From Subdoligranulum variabile (lineage in GTDB: Bacteria > Bacillota > Clostridia > Oscillospirales > Ruminococcaceae), in the NCBI GenBank assembly GCA_004554775.1, contig SFKI01000001.1, positions 124,001-188,000 on the forward strand: a stretch of 64,000 nucleotides of DNA, given 5' to 3'. Below the pieces are notes generated by a model. That model made no database searches and was not told where the DNA came from. It worked only from the letters and a program-made list of their open reading frames with translations. Both the position numbers and the translations under genes were made by a program. Shown piece after piece: positions 33,575 through 41,441 of the stretch; position 1 is the first letter of the stretch; each line of letters opens with the position of its first letter.

Positions 33575-34130
33575 GGGTACTCTCCTTTGCATAGTGCAGC
33601 AGCCAGCCGATCAGCCAGCCGATGCCGCCCAAAACAGCGTACAAGATACAGCCGGACGCCAGATTCCATAAGAAATTGCTAGGCGAGAATGATTCCAAAA
33701 AAGCCATCTGCTTTATGATAGCATCCAGCACGGCCAGCCCCAGCGTAAACAGCAGCAGTGGCTTGCCCATGCCGGTATCCCGGCAGGTCAGAACGGCCCA
33801 GACACACGGCAGGAACAGGATGACCCAGTTGGCGCTGCCTGTATACCCCAGGGCCACGCCCGCCGCAATGCCCACAAAGGCCAGCAGCAGCAAATGGGTG
33901 CTGTATCGGCGGCGCAGTTTTTGCAGGATCTTACCGTCATCCGGGGCGGGCAGTTCCGGCACGGCGGGGGCATCTGTCCTCTGCCGCAAAGCGCGGCAGG
34001 CCGGGCAGGCGGCCAGGTGGGCTTTTACCAGCTCTTCACTTTCCGGGCTGGCTACACCGTCCTGCACCAGAGGCATCAGGTCGCGGCAGACCGCGCAGGG
34101 GATTTTTTTGATTTCGGCGGCTTCTTTCAC
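33555..34130 (-). CDS. Anti-sigma factor with zinc-finger (zf-HC2-like) domain
   Basis: This 191-residue protein has an N-terminal zinc-binding anti-sigma motif, Cys12-x2-Cys15 with His38-x3-Cys42-x2-Cys45. Four or five hydrophobic segments from about residue 75 to 180 follow, so it holds its sigma factor at the membrane. Its ATG overlaps the sigma gene's TGA (ATGA), which implies coupled translation and 1:1 output. The short linker and polytopic membrane part resemble RsiW/YlaD-like anti-sigma proteins. The signal sensed is unknown. Confidence 0.82.
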   Translation of the reverse strand: MKEAAEIKKIPCAVCRDLMPLVQDGVASPESEELVKAHLAACPACRALRQRTDAPAVPELPAPDDGKILQKLRRRYSTHLLLLAFVGIAAGVALGYTGSANWVILFLPCVWAVLTCRDTGMGKPLLLFTLGLAVLDAIIKQMAFLESFSPSNFLWNLASGCILYAVLGGIGWLIGWLLHYAKESTHENKDE

Positions 34131-34627
34131 AGGTCGTAGCCCTCCTTTGCAAGTTGTTGTTTTAGCCAGGTGCGGGTGCGGTGCTCGATGACGCGAGCTG
34201 AACTTTCGCTGATGCCCAGCCGTACGGCGATCTCGGCGTAGCTGTAGCCTTGTGCCCGCAATTGCACCACGCGGCGGGCACGGTCATCTTTTTGCTGTAA
34301 TAATGCCTGTACCCGCTGCCATTGCAGGCGGGTGTCGGTGCGGTCCGGCAGGGTGTCGTCGGTCAGGTAGGTCTCTAACAGGTCGTCGGCGCTGACGGTA
34401 GGGCGACGCTTGCGCAGGCTTTCCAGCCAGACGTTGTGGGCAATGCCGAACAGCCAGGTCTTGACTGCACAATCTCCGCGGTAGGTGTGTAGCCGTCGCA
34501 GCACCCGCAGAAAGGTCTCGCTCAACAGGTCCTCAGCTTCGGCGGGGTCGTGGGTCAGGTGGCAGAGGTAGCGGTACAGGTCGGTGCGGTAGGTGTTATA
34601 CAGTTCTTCCAGTTCTGGGTACGGCAT
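34127..34627 (-). CDS. ECF-type RNA polymerase sigma factor
   Basis: This 166-residue sigma-70 group 4 factor contains region 2 (LYRYLCHLTHDPAEAEDLLSETF, promoter -10 recognition) and region 4. Region 4 has the helix-turn-helix GYSYAEIAVRLGISESSARV, about 127-146, for the -35. Region 3 is absent, as in all ECF factors. AAAGGAGGG precedes the ATG. It leads an operon with its anti-sigma factor and an anchored protein. No target promoter could be defined; TGTAAC about 60 bp upstream might be an autoregulatory -35 but this is weak. Confidence 0.92.
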   Translation of the reverse strand: MPYPELEELYNTYRTDLYRYLCHLTHDPAEAEDLLSETFLRVLRRLHTYRGDCAVKTWLFGIAHNVWLESLRKRRPTVSADDLLETYLTDDTLPDRTDTRLQWQRVQALLQQKDDRARRVVQLRAQGYSYAEIAVRLGISESSARVIEHRTRTWLKQQLAKEGYDL

Positions 34628-34696
34628 CCGCCGCCCTCCTTTCTGTTGGCGTTCATCCTGTTAGTGCGGGTTTTAGCGCCCGCGTTACAGGCAGAT

Positions 34697-34729
34697 ACAA
34701 AAATTGCCCCGGCACAAGGCTGGGGCAAT
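34697..34729 (-). terminator. Terminator after ftsQ
   Basis: ATTGCCCC (34703-34710) and GGGGCAAT (34722-34729) make an 8-bp stem followed on the minus strand by TTTTTGT. It separates the division cluster from the sigma operon. Confidence 0.82.
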
Positions 34730-34733
34730 GGGG

Positions 34734-35993
34734 TTATTCGGTTGGGGGTTCCTCGGCGTTTTCCGCGTTTTCTGATTCCGGGTCAGGCTCCGGGGCAGGT
34801 TCCGGCGTGGGAGTGGGCTGCTCATAGGGCTGGAAGTAGCCGCGGATCTCGCCGTCCTCCAGCTGGTCGCTGACGTCCAGCGTGCCGCGGTCGCTTCCGG
34901 AAAGGCCCTTGTCAGGGTCGGTCAAAATCTTGGCGGCCATTCGCAGCTTGTAATCCAGGCTGCTGCTGTTGCCCAACAGCACGTCCACGCGGCCCTGGTA
35001 GGTGAAGGACAGCTGGCTCGTATCGCTGATATCCAGCGCGGTCAGGCCGTCCAGCAAGCCGTCGTCCTGCAAAAGCTGCCACAGCTGGGTGACAATATCG
35101 GTTACCGCGGGCTGGGCGGATTCCGGTGTGGCGTCGGTGCTGTCCGACTCGGCTGACGATTCGGTGTGGGCCAGCAGCGAGTTATAGGTTTCCGGGATGA
35201 CCTGCTGACCGATGGCGGGGCTGAAATTGTCCGGCAGTTTGGCGTTGAGCAAGATCAGGCCGTCAGGCTGCGAAACTTCCAGCCGCAGAATACGCAGCGA
35301 ATCGCTGAGCACCATCCACCCGCCGGAGTACATGCAGGTAAACCGCTCGGTGGCGGGGGTCAGCCGCACCACAACGGTGGCGGGCATCTGCACAGCCACC
35401 TCCACCTTGTCCAGATACGGGAACTGCGCTTGCAGCTGCTGCGTTTTTTCGGCGGTCGAAAAGCCGAACAGGTTCGAGTTTTTCTCAATGTCCAATGCGG
35501 CAATGATCTCATCCTCGGTATAAATGCCGGTGTTGGCGGGGGTGGTGCGGTCGAAGTTTTCGACACGGAAGATGGCCACCTTAAACAGCAGATTGACCGA
35601 TACAAACGCGCCGATGGCCAATACTGCCAGTACCGTCAGCACACCCAGTAAGCGGCGGCGGCGCGTGCGGCGCAAGATCTCGGCCTGCGTAACGCGGCGC
35701 TGGCGGCGCGGCGAGCCCGGCGTGTAGCCGTTTTTTTGCGGGTTGATCTGCTGTTGCGGGCGGCGGGCATTGGGCTGCGTCTGCCCAGGGCGTGGCTGGC
35801 CCTTGCGCTGCGGGGGATTTTGGCTGGGGCTGCGCGTTTGATTGGGGCGCGGGGCACTTCCGCGCCGGGGCGGCTGCTGTGCGGGGGCACCACGTTTTTC
35901 CAACCCAATGCGGCTGCCCATGCTACGGCGCGGGGCGCGTGCGGGATGACCGGCCCCGGATTTTTGCCCGCGGCTGCGTTGGTTGTAATCCAT
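34734..35993 (-). CDS. ftsQ: Cell division protein FtsQ/DivIB
   Basis: This 419-residue bitopic divisome protein starts with a cytoplasmic tail of about 110 residues. The tail is unusually rich in Arg, Pro, Gln and Gly (PQQQINPQKNGYTPGSPRRQ). A single membrane helix at about 114-136 (LLGVLTVLAVLAIGAFVSVNLLF) follows, then the POTRA domain starting VAIFRVENFDRTTPANTG. The beta domain and an acidic Pro/Glu C-terminal tail complete it. It would form the FtsQLB complex with the FtsL gene product further upstream. AAAGGAGG precedes the ATG. It is the last division gene of this cluster; ftsA and ftsZ do not follow it. Confidence 0.88.
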   Translation of the reverse strand: MDYNQRSRGQKSGAGHPARAPRRSMGSRIGLEKRGAPAQQPPRRGSAPRPNQTRSPSQNPPQRKGQPRPGQTQPNARRPQQQINPQKNGYTPGSPRRQRRVTQAEILRRTRRRRLLGVLTVLAVLAIGAFVSVNLLFKVAIFRVENFDRTTPANTGIYTEDEIIAALDIEKNSNLFGFSTAEKTQQLQAQFPYLDKVEVAVQMPATVVVRLTPATERFTCMYSGGWMVLSDSLRILRLEVSQPDGLILLNAKLPDNFSPAIGQQVIPETYNSLLAHTESSAESDSTDATPESAQPAVTDIVTQLWQLLQDDGLLDGLTALDISDTSQLSFTYQGRVDVLLGNSSSLDYKLRMAAKILTDPDKGLSGSDRGTLDVSDQLEDGEIRGYFQPYEQPTPTPEPAPEPDPESENAENAEEPPTE

Positions 35994-36028
35994 GGGGTCG
36001 GCCTCCTTTCTATGATACGGTTATTTTT

Positions 36029-36151
36029 GCAGGGGTGGGCATTGTGCGATAAACGCAAGATGCCACGGGCGGATATGGAATCCGCCCTTACGGCGAGAGG
36101 GTATGTTGTGCTGGCCGCAAGGCTGCGGGGGCGACCAATGGTCGCCCCCAC
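36029..36151. repeat. GTAGGGGCG-type composite repeat, degenerate
   Basis: GCAGGGGTGGGCATTG, GGCGGATATGGAATCCGCC and GGGGGCGACCAATGGTCGCCCCC modules lie between murG and ftsQ, with no gene in the 259-bp gap. Confidence 0.75.
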
Positions 36152-36252
36152 GGAATGCGTTGGCAGTCTGCATTTATTATAGAAGAAACGATACAAAAAA
36201 ACAAGAGCGGAGACAGCGGATGCGCCCCCACTCTGGTTACAAAATCATTGCA

Positions 36253-37368
36253 TTATTTTACTAATTCCAGCAGCTTTTCGGTAATAAGGTCCAAGCTGTG
36301 CGGATTGCCAAGGGTCTTGGCGTTAGTGCCCATCTCGGCCAGCTTGCCCGGCTGGGAAAGCAGCTGCTGCACGGTCTCAATCAGACCTTCGCCGGTCAGG
36401 TTCTTTTCCTCAATGACCACGGCGGCCCCGCCCTTTTGCAGCTCCAGCGCGTTATAATACTGATGGTTTTCAGCCACGTTGGGGCTGGGGATCAGGATGG
36501 ACGCGCGGCCCACGGCTTCCAGCTCGGCCAGCGTCAGCGCACCGGAACGTGCAATGACCAGGTCGGCTGCGGCCAAAAGCTGCGGCATGTTGTTGATATA
36601 AGGCGTAACGACGAGATTTTCGCCCGGCGCAAAGCCTTTTTCTTTTTCCAGCTTTTCAAACAACTCCACGCCTCGGCTACCGGTGGCATGCAGGTGCAGC
36701 ACGTTCGCGCCCTGCTGCTTTTCCCACGCGCAGAGGTCGGCCACGACCTGGTTGATGCGGTCGGCACCCAGGCTTCCGCCAAAGCTCAAAATCACGGTGC
36801 GGTCACCGGCTTTCAGGTTGCGGCGGGCGGCTTCGCGGTCAGCGGTCAGTACTTCGGGGCGGACGGGGTTGCCCACGACGGTGGTTTTTTCGGGATGGCC
36901 GAGCTTCTCGACCGCATCGGCGCTGGCGGAAAGCACCACGTCCACGTCCTTTGCCAGCAGCTTATTGGTCACACCGGGGAAAGCATTCTGCTCCTGAATG
37001 GCCGTTTTGATGCCGCGCTTGGCGGCGGCGCGCACGATGGGGCCGCTGACGTAACCGCCGCAGCCGATGACCAGATCCGGCTTGACCTCGTTCAAGATTT
37101 TTTGGGTACGCGGGCCGGACAGTGCCAGATGCCACAGGGCCACGATGTTGCGCACAATGTTCTCGGCATTCAGGCGGCGTTGGAAGCCGTTGATCTCGAT
37201 ATGGTGGAAGGGGTAGCCTGCCTTGGTGACAAGGCCGTACTCCATGCCTTCACGGCGGCCGGCAAAGTGGATCTCAGCGGTCGGCTCGGCCGCTTTCAGG
37301 GCACCGGCAATCGCCAGCGCCGGGTTGATATGGCCGGCCGTACCACCGGCAGCAATCAGAACACGCAT
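36253..37368 (-). CDS. murG: UDP-GlcNAc:lipid I N-acetylglucosaminyltransferase
   Basis: This 371-residue peripheral membrane GT-B enzyme turns lipid I into lipid II. Glycine-rich loops occur at GGTAGHINPALAIA (about 8-21) and SFGGSLGADRIN (about 186-197). ARSGALTLAELEAVGRASILIPSP is the UDP-GlcNAc site. The start MRVLIAAGG has GGGGAG 7 nt upstream; a longer frame is rejected. It lies directly after ftsW in the leftward cluster. Confidence 0.96.
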   Translation of the reverse strand: MRVLIAAGGTAGHINPALAIAGALKAAEPTAEIHFAGRREGMEYGLVTKAGYPFHHIEINGFQRRLNAENIVRNIVALWHLALSGPRTQKILNEVKPDLVIGCGGYVSGPIVRAAAKRGIKTAIQEQNAFPGVTNKLLAKDVDVVLSASADAVEKLGHPEKTTVVGNPVRPEVLTADREAARRNLKAGDRTVILSFGGSLGADRINQVVADLCAWEKQQGANVLHLHATGSRGVELFEKLEKEKGFAPGENLVVTPYINNMPQLLAAADLVIARSGALTLAELEAVGRASILIPSPNVAENHQYYNALELQKGGAAVVIEEKNLTGEGLIETVQQLLSQPGKLAEMGTNAKTLGNPHSLDLITEKLLELVK

Positions 37369-37438
37369 ACTAACTCCCCTTTTCAGGCAAAGCAGCCCGG
37401 CGTTACGCATCGGACGGCGCTGCCTTTTGTGTAAGCCG

Positions 37439-38725
37439 TCACACCTCGCGGCGGCGGTAAGCTTTGCGGTGCAGGCGGTGCTCCAATTCTTCCTGCTCGC
37501 GCTGGCGGCGGGCTTCGCGGCGGCCGTTCCCGGCGCGCGATATGCTTAGCATAATGCCCATCTCACCAAGCAAGATCAGCAGACTGGTGCCGCCGTAGGA
37601 AAAGAACGGCAGGCTGATGCCTGTATTGGGCAGCAGCGCCGTGGCCACGCCGATATGGCAGAACACCTGCCACGCGACCTGCGCCATAATGCCGATGCCC
37701 AGCAGCGTGCCGAAGAAATCCGGCGCGTTGAGCGCAATAAAAATGCCCTGCACGATGAGCGCGCCAAACAGCACGATAAGGGCCAGCGCGCCGATGAAAC
37801 CAAGTTCCTCGCACACGACGGAGAAGATAAAGTCATTCTCGGCGTAGGGCAGCCACTGGTGCTTTTGCACGCTGTTGCCGATGCCGACGCCGAACAGCCC
37901 GCCCGTGGAGATGGCGTAGATGCTCTGCCGGGTCTGCCACAGCATACCGGCGGTGTCGGTCGGGGTCAGGCCCCAGACGCCGCCCAGACGGTCCGCCGCG
38001 TAGCCGTCGCCCTTGGCAAGGGACTGGTAAAAGTACCAGGCACCTGCCAGCGCAGCCGGGACAGCAACGCCCCACAGCTTTAAGCCGCCCGCCCCGGCGC
38101 ACACCAGCATACTGGCAAAGATCATTGCCATCAGCAGCATGGCCGAGTTATGGGGTTCCAGGCGCAGCAGGACCAGGATCGGGAACAGCAGGCAGGCCGG
38201 TTTGATAACGCAATGGAAAAGGCTTTTGATCTCCCGCTGGTGGCGGTCCAGAATATCCGCTGTGCCCAAAATCACAGCAAATTTTGCCAGCTCGGACGGC
38301 TGCAAGGACATGCCGCCCGGCAAGTAGACCCAGCGGTAACAGCCGTTGTTATCGCTGGGCATGAACAGCGCCAGCACCAGCAGTGCCAGCGTAATGACGT
38401 AAAATGTCCAGAACATGTACCTCAAAGCGCGGTAGTTGACCAGCGACACAGCCAGCATAACCACAAAGCCCACACAGGCAACGATGGCCTGCGGGCGGAT
38501 GAAGTAGTAAATGTTGCCATCGTGGTTGGTGTAGCCGCTGGAATAACTGGCAGAGAACATCATAATAAGCCCGTAGGCCAGTATGACGGCCAGCGTGCCG
38601 ACAAAGGTCCAGGATAGATGGCCCCGCTCCTCTTTGGGCAGGCGGATGACGCGCACCATGCGGATGATATTGCCAAAGGTGCGGTCCAGGATCACACCCA
38701 AAATGCCATACAGATGCGTAACCAA
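37439..38725 (-). CDS. ftsW: Peptidoglycan polymerase FtsW (SEDS family)
   Basis: This SEDS glycosyltransferase of about 428 residues has ten predicted membrane helices. It polymerises lipid II at the septum with its PBP partner. Signatures are MSLQPSELAKFAVILGTADIL (with the conserved PSELAK), LLRLEPHNSAMLLM, PYAENDFIFSVVCEELGFIGA and LPFFSYGGTSLL. The N-terminus lacks an ATG near a ribosome site. AGGAGG lies 10 nt before the TTG at 38725, which is the best start; a TTG at 38734 sits too close to it, and the first ATG, 66 bp downstream, has no site. The Arg-rich C-terminal tail is cytoplasmic. Confidence 0.94.
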   Translation of the reverse strand: MVTHLYGILGVILDRTFGNIIRMVRVIRLPKEERGHLSWTFVGTLAVILAYGLIMMFSASYSSGYTNHDGNIYYFIRPQAIVACVGFVVMLAVSLVNYRALRYMFWTFYVITLALLVLALFMPSDNNGCYRWVYLPGGMSLQPSELAKFAVILGTADILDRHQREIKSLFHCVIKPACLLFPILVLLRLEPHNSAMLLMAMIFASMLVCAGAGGLKLWGVAVPAALAGAWYFYQSLAKGDGYAADRLGGVWGLTPTDTAGMLWQTRQSIYAISTGGLFGVGIGNSVQKHQWLPYAENDFIFSVVCEELGFIGALALIVLFGALIVQGIFIALNAPDFFGTLLGIGIMAQVAWQVFCHIGVATALLPNTGISLPFFSYGGTSLLILLGEMGIMLSISRAGNGRREARRQREQEELEHRLHRKAYRRREV

Positions 38726-38750
38726 TGGGTGCAAGCCTCCTTATGGTTGA

Positions 38751-39764
38751 TTATGCGATGCAGATGTAGAAGATGCCCATTGCCACGCCGATGGCCGCGA
38801 TGAGGGCGAAGAAGCCGTCGATCTTGACTTCTTTCCAGCCGCGCAGTTCAAACGCATGGTGGATGGGGGTCATTTTGAAGATGCGCTTGCCGTGGGTAGC
38901 CTTGAAATAGATGCGCTGGATAACCACGGTCATGGCATCCCAGATATAAACGATGCCGAAGAAAAGCACCAGCTCGGGGCGGTCCATCACAAAGGCCAAC
39001 GCCGTGACCATGCCGCCGAAGAACATGCTGCCGGTATCGCCCATAAAGACCTTGGCCGGGTAGAAGTTCCACAGCAGAAAGCCCACACAGGCGCCCGCCG
39101 TGGTCGCAGCCAGCAGCGAGACATGTACAAAGCCCAGCAGGCTGCCCGCCAAAAGATACCCCAGCATCGAGACAAAGGTCACGCCGGTGCAAAGGCCGTC
39201 AAGTCCGTCGGTCAGGTTGACGGCATTGACCAAAAAGATAATGCCGAAAAACGCGATGGGATAGTACGCCAGCCCCAGATCGACCATGCCCGCAACCGGG
39301 AACATAACGCTGGTGGACAGCAGCCCCAGGCTGTGCAGGCCAACCATAAAGCCGACCGTAACGGCGACCTGGAAAACGATCTTCTGCCAGGCAGTCAGGC
39401 CCAGATTGCGGTGCTTGACGACCTTGATGAAGTCATCCAGGAAGCCGATCAGGCCATTGCCGAATGCGAGAAACAGCACCAGCATGCCTGCGGCCATCTG
39501 CTGTTGGCCCAGCACTTCCGGCACAGAGGCATGGAACAGCCCATACACCACGCCAAGCGTGAGCAAAATGCCAAAGATAAAACCCAGGCCGCCCATGGTG
39601 GGGGTTCCGTTTTTCTTGTTGTGCCAGGTCGGGCCTTCCTCTCGGATGGTCTGGCCAAAGTGCAGGCGGTGCAGTGCCGGGATCAACAGCCAGCAGGTAA
39701 TAGCCGTAACAGCAAAGCCGCCGATGGCACCGGCCGCTAAAATTGCGGAGACAGTAGGCTCCAT
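38751..39764 (-). CDS. mraY: Phospho-MurNAc-pentapeptide translocase
   Basis: This 337-residue integral membrane enzyme has about ten helices and transfers phospho-MurNAc-pentapeptide to undecaprenyl phosphate to give lipid I. Family marks are GPTWHNKKNGTPTMGGLGF, FLDDFIKVVKHRNLGL, NAVNLTDGLDGL (catalytic Asp) and FMGDTGSMFFGG, with MTPIHHAFELRGWKE near the end. GGAGG precedes the ATG. It sits between murF and ftsW. Confidence 0.97.
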   Translation of the reverse strand: MEPTVSAILAAGAIGGFAVTAITCWLLIPALHRLHFGQTIREEGPTWHNKKNGTPTMGGLGFIFGILLTLGVVYGLFHASVPEVLGQQQMAAGMLVLFLAFGNGLIGFLDDFIKVVKHRNLGLTAWQKIVFQVAVTVGFMVGLHSLGLLSTSVMFPVAGMVDLGLAYYPIAFFGIIFLVNAVNLTDGLDGLCTGVTFVSMLGYLLAGSLLGFVHVSLLAATTAGACVGFLLWNFYPAKVFMGDTGSMFFGGMVTALAFVMDRPELVLFFGIVYIWDAMTVVIQRIYFKATHGKRIFKMTPIHHAFELRGWKEVKIDGFFALIAAIGVAMGIFYICIA

Positions 39765-39820
39765 GCAGTCATTCCTCCAAATCCTTATCTCAATGCGGGC
39801 GCGGCTGCACGGGGCATGCG

Positions 39821-41185
39821 TTACGCCTGCGGCAAAGCAGCGTAAAAGTCCGCCAGAATTTCATCCAGCTTCATGGCGTGGCTGGCCTTGGCCAGTACCG
39901 CATCACCGGGGCGGACAGACTGCTGCAAATATTGTAGCACTTCTGCCGCCGTTTGGCAATGCACAGTTGCAATGCCGCGGTTTTTGGCGGCTTCGGCCAT
40001 GGCGGCACTGTTGGGGCCGTAGGCGATCAGCAGGGATACGCCCGCATCGGCGGCCCACTCCCCTGTTGCGCGGTGGCCGCTCTCGCTGGCGTTGCCCAAC
40101 TCCAGCATATCCCCCAGCAGGGCAATTTTGCGGGCGTTGGGCAGGGCTTTCAGCACCGAGAGGGCAGCTTTCATGCTGTCCGGGCTGGCGTTATAGCAAT
40201 CCTCGATAAAGGTGATGCCGCCTTTTTCGACAATGTTCTGGCGCATGCCGGTAGTCTGGTAGCGGGAGAGCGCGGCGGCGCACCGGGCAGCGTCCAGTCC
40301 CAAGCGGGTGGCAGCAGCGTAAGCGGCGAGGGCGTCATACACGGTGTGCAGGCCCGCCGTGGGGATGGACACGGCAAAGCTGCCGTACTCTTTATCCACC
40401 AGCGTAAAGGTCGTGCCCGTGGTGCCGCTGTGGATGTGCACAGCGCGGACGTCGGCGCTCTTGCTCTCGATGCCGAACCATACGGGGCGCAGGCGGGCGG
40501 GGACGTTGGCGGTGGGCAGCAGGTCGTTATCGGCGTTCAGGGCCAGGGGGGCACCGTCGGGCAGGCCCGCGCAGATCTCCATCTTTGCTTTCAGTATATT
40601 CTCGCGGGTGCCGAGATTTTCCAGGTGGGACACACCGATCATCGTAATAATACCGGCGGATGGGCGCGCGCAGCGGGTCAGGCGTTCGATCTCGCCCAGA
40701 TGGTCCATGCCCATCTCGACGACGGCGTACTGGGTCTCGCTGTCAAGGCGGAAGAGCGTGTTGGGCACGCCGATGTCGTTGTTCTGGTTGCCCTCGGTCT
40801 TAAGCGTGGGGCCAAAGGCGGAGAGGACGGCATAGCAGAACTCTTTGGTGGTGGTTTTGCCCACGCTGCCGGTGACGCCGATCATTTTGGGGCTGAACAG
40901 CATGCGGTAGTTGGACGCCATGCGGATCATGGCGCGGGCGCTGTCCGGCACAATCACGGTGCGTTCCTCGGGCACGCCGTCCACGGGGTGGTTGGCGATG
41001 ATATAGGCGGCGCCGTTCTGGTATGCACCGGCGGCGAAGGCATGGCCGTCGACGCGCTCCCCGGGGAAGCAGACGAACACGCAGCCGGGCTCGACCTTGC
41101 GGCTGTCGGTCACAACGGCATGAATGGCTATCGGCTCGGCCAACGTCAGGCCAGCCAGCAGTTCGTTGGCAGGAATGGTTTGCAT
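39821..41185 (-). CDS. murF: UDP-MurNAc-tripeptide--D-Ala-D-Ala ligase
   Basis: This 454-residue Mur ligase adds D-Ala-D-Ala in the cytosol. The P-loop GVTGSVGKTTTKE lies at 103-115. The substrate domain includes VVTDSRKVEPGCVFV, and the core carries EMGMDHLGEIERLT and DCYNASPDSMKAAL. AAAGGAGG precedes the ATG. murE and murD, which usually flank it, are absent, so the other Mur ligases must be encoded elsewhere. Confidence 0.96.
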   Translation of the reverse strand: MQTIPANELLAGLTLAEPIAIHAVVTDSRKVEPGCVFVCFPGERVDGHAFAAGAYQNGAAYIIANHPVDGVPEERTVIVPDSARAMIRMASNYRMLFSPKMIGVTGSVGKTTTKEFCYAVLSAFGPTLKTEGNQNNDIGVPNTLFRLDSETQYAVVEMGMDHLGEIERLTRCARPSAGIITMIGVSHLENLGTRENILKAKMEICAGLPDGAPLALNADNDLLPTANVPARLRPVWFGIESKSADVRAVHIHSGTTGTTFTLVDKEYGSFAVSIPTAGLHTVYDALAAYAAATRLGLDAARCAAALSRYQTTGMRQNIVEKGGITFIEDCYNASPDSMKAALSVLKALPNARKIALLGDMLELGNASESGHRATGEWAADAGVSLLIAYGPNSAAMAEAAKNRGIATVHCQTAAEVLQYLQQSVRPGDAVLAKASHAMKLDEILADFYAALPQA

Positions 41186-41250
41186 GGGATTGCCTCCTTT
41201 ATCTATACGCGGGATGTGAGAATGTCATGAAATGATTTGTGCATTGGTTT

Positions 41251-41416
41251 GTAGGGGCGAACCCTGTTCGCCTGTGGAAATTAGCGGTAACGCAAGACCC
41301 CGCGGGCGCATATGGAATGCGCCCCTACGCCCTAAAATCGTAGGGGCGGATTCTATATCCGCCCGTATCATGACGGGCAACGCAAAACTGCACGGGCGAA
41401 CAATGTTCGCCCCTAC
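41251..41416. repeat. GTAGGGGCG-type double composite repeat
   Basis: GTAGGGGCGAACCCTGTTCG, GGCGCATATGGAATGCGCC, CGTAGGGGCGGATTCTATATC and GGCGAACAATGTTCGCCCC modules fill the gap between the PBP gene and murF, in the same order as at 5077 and 6117. Confidence 0.88.
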
Positions 41417-41441
41417 AATCTCAGCGTCCACAAAGTTGCAG

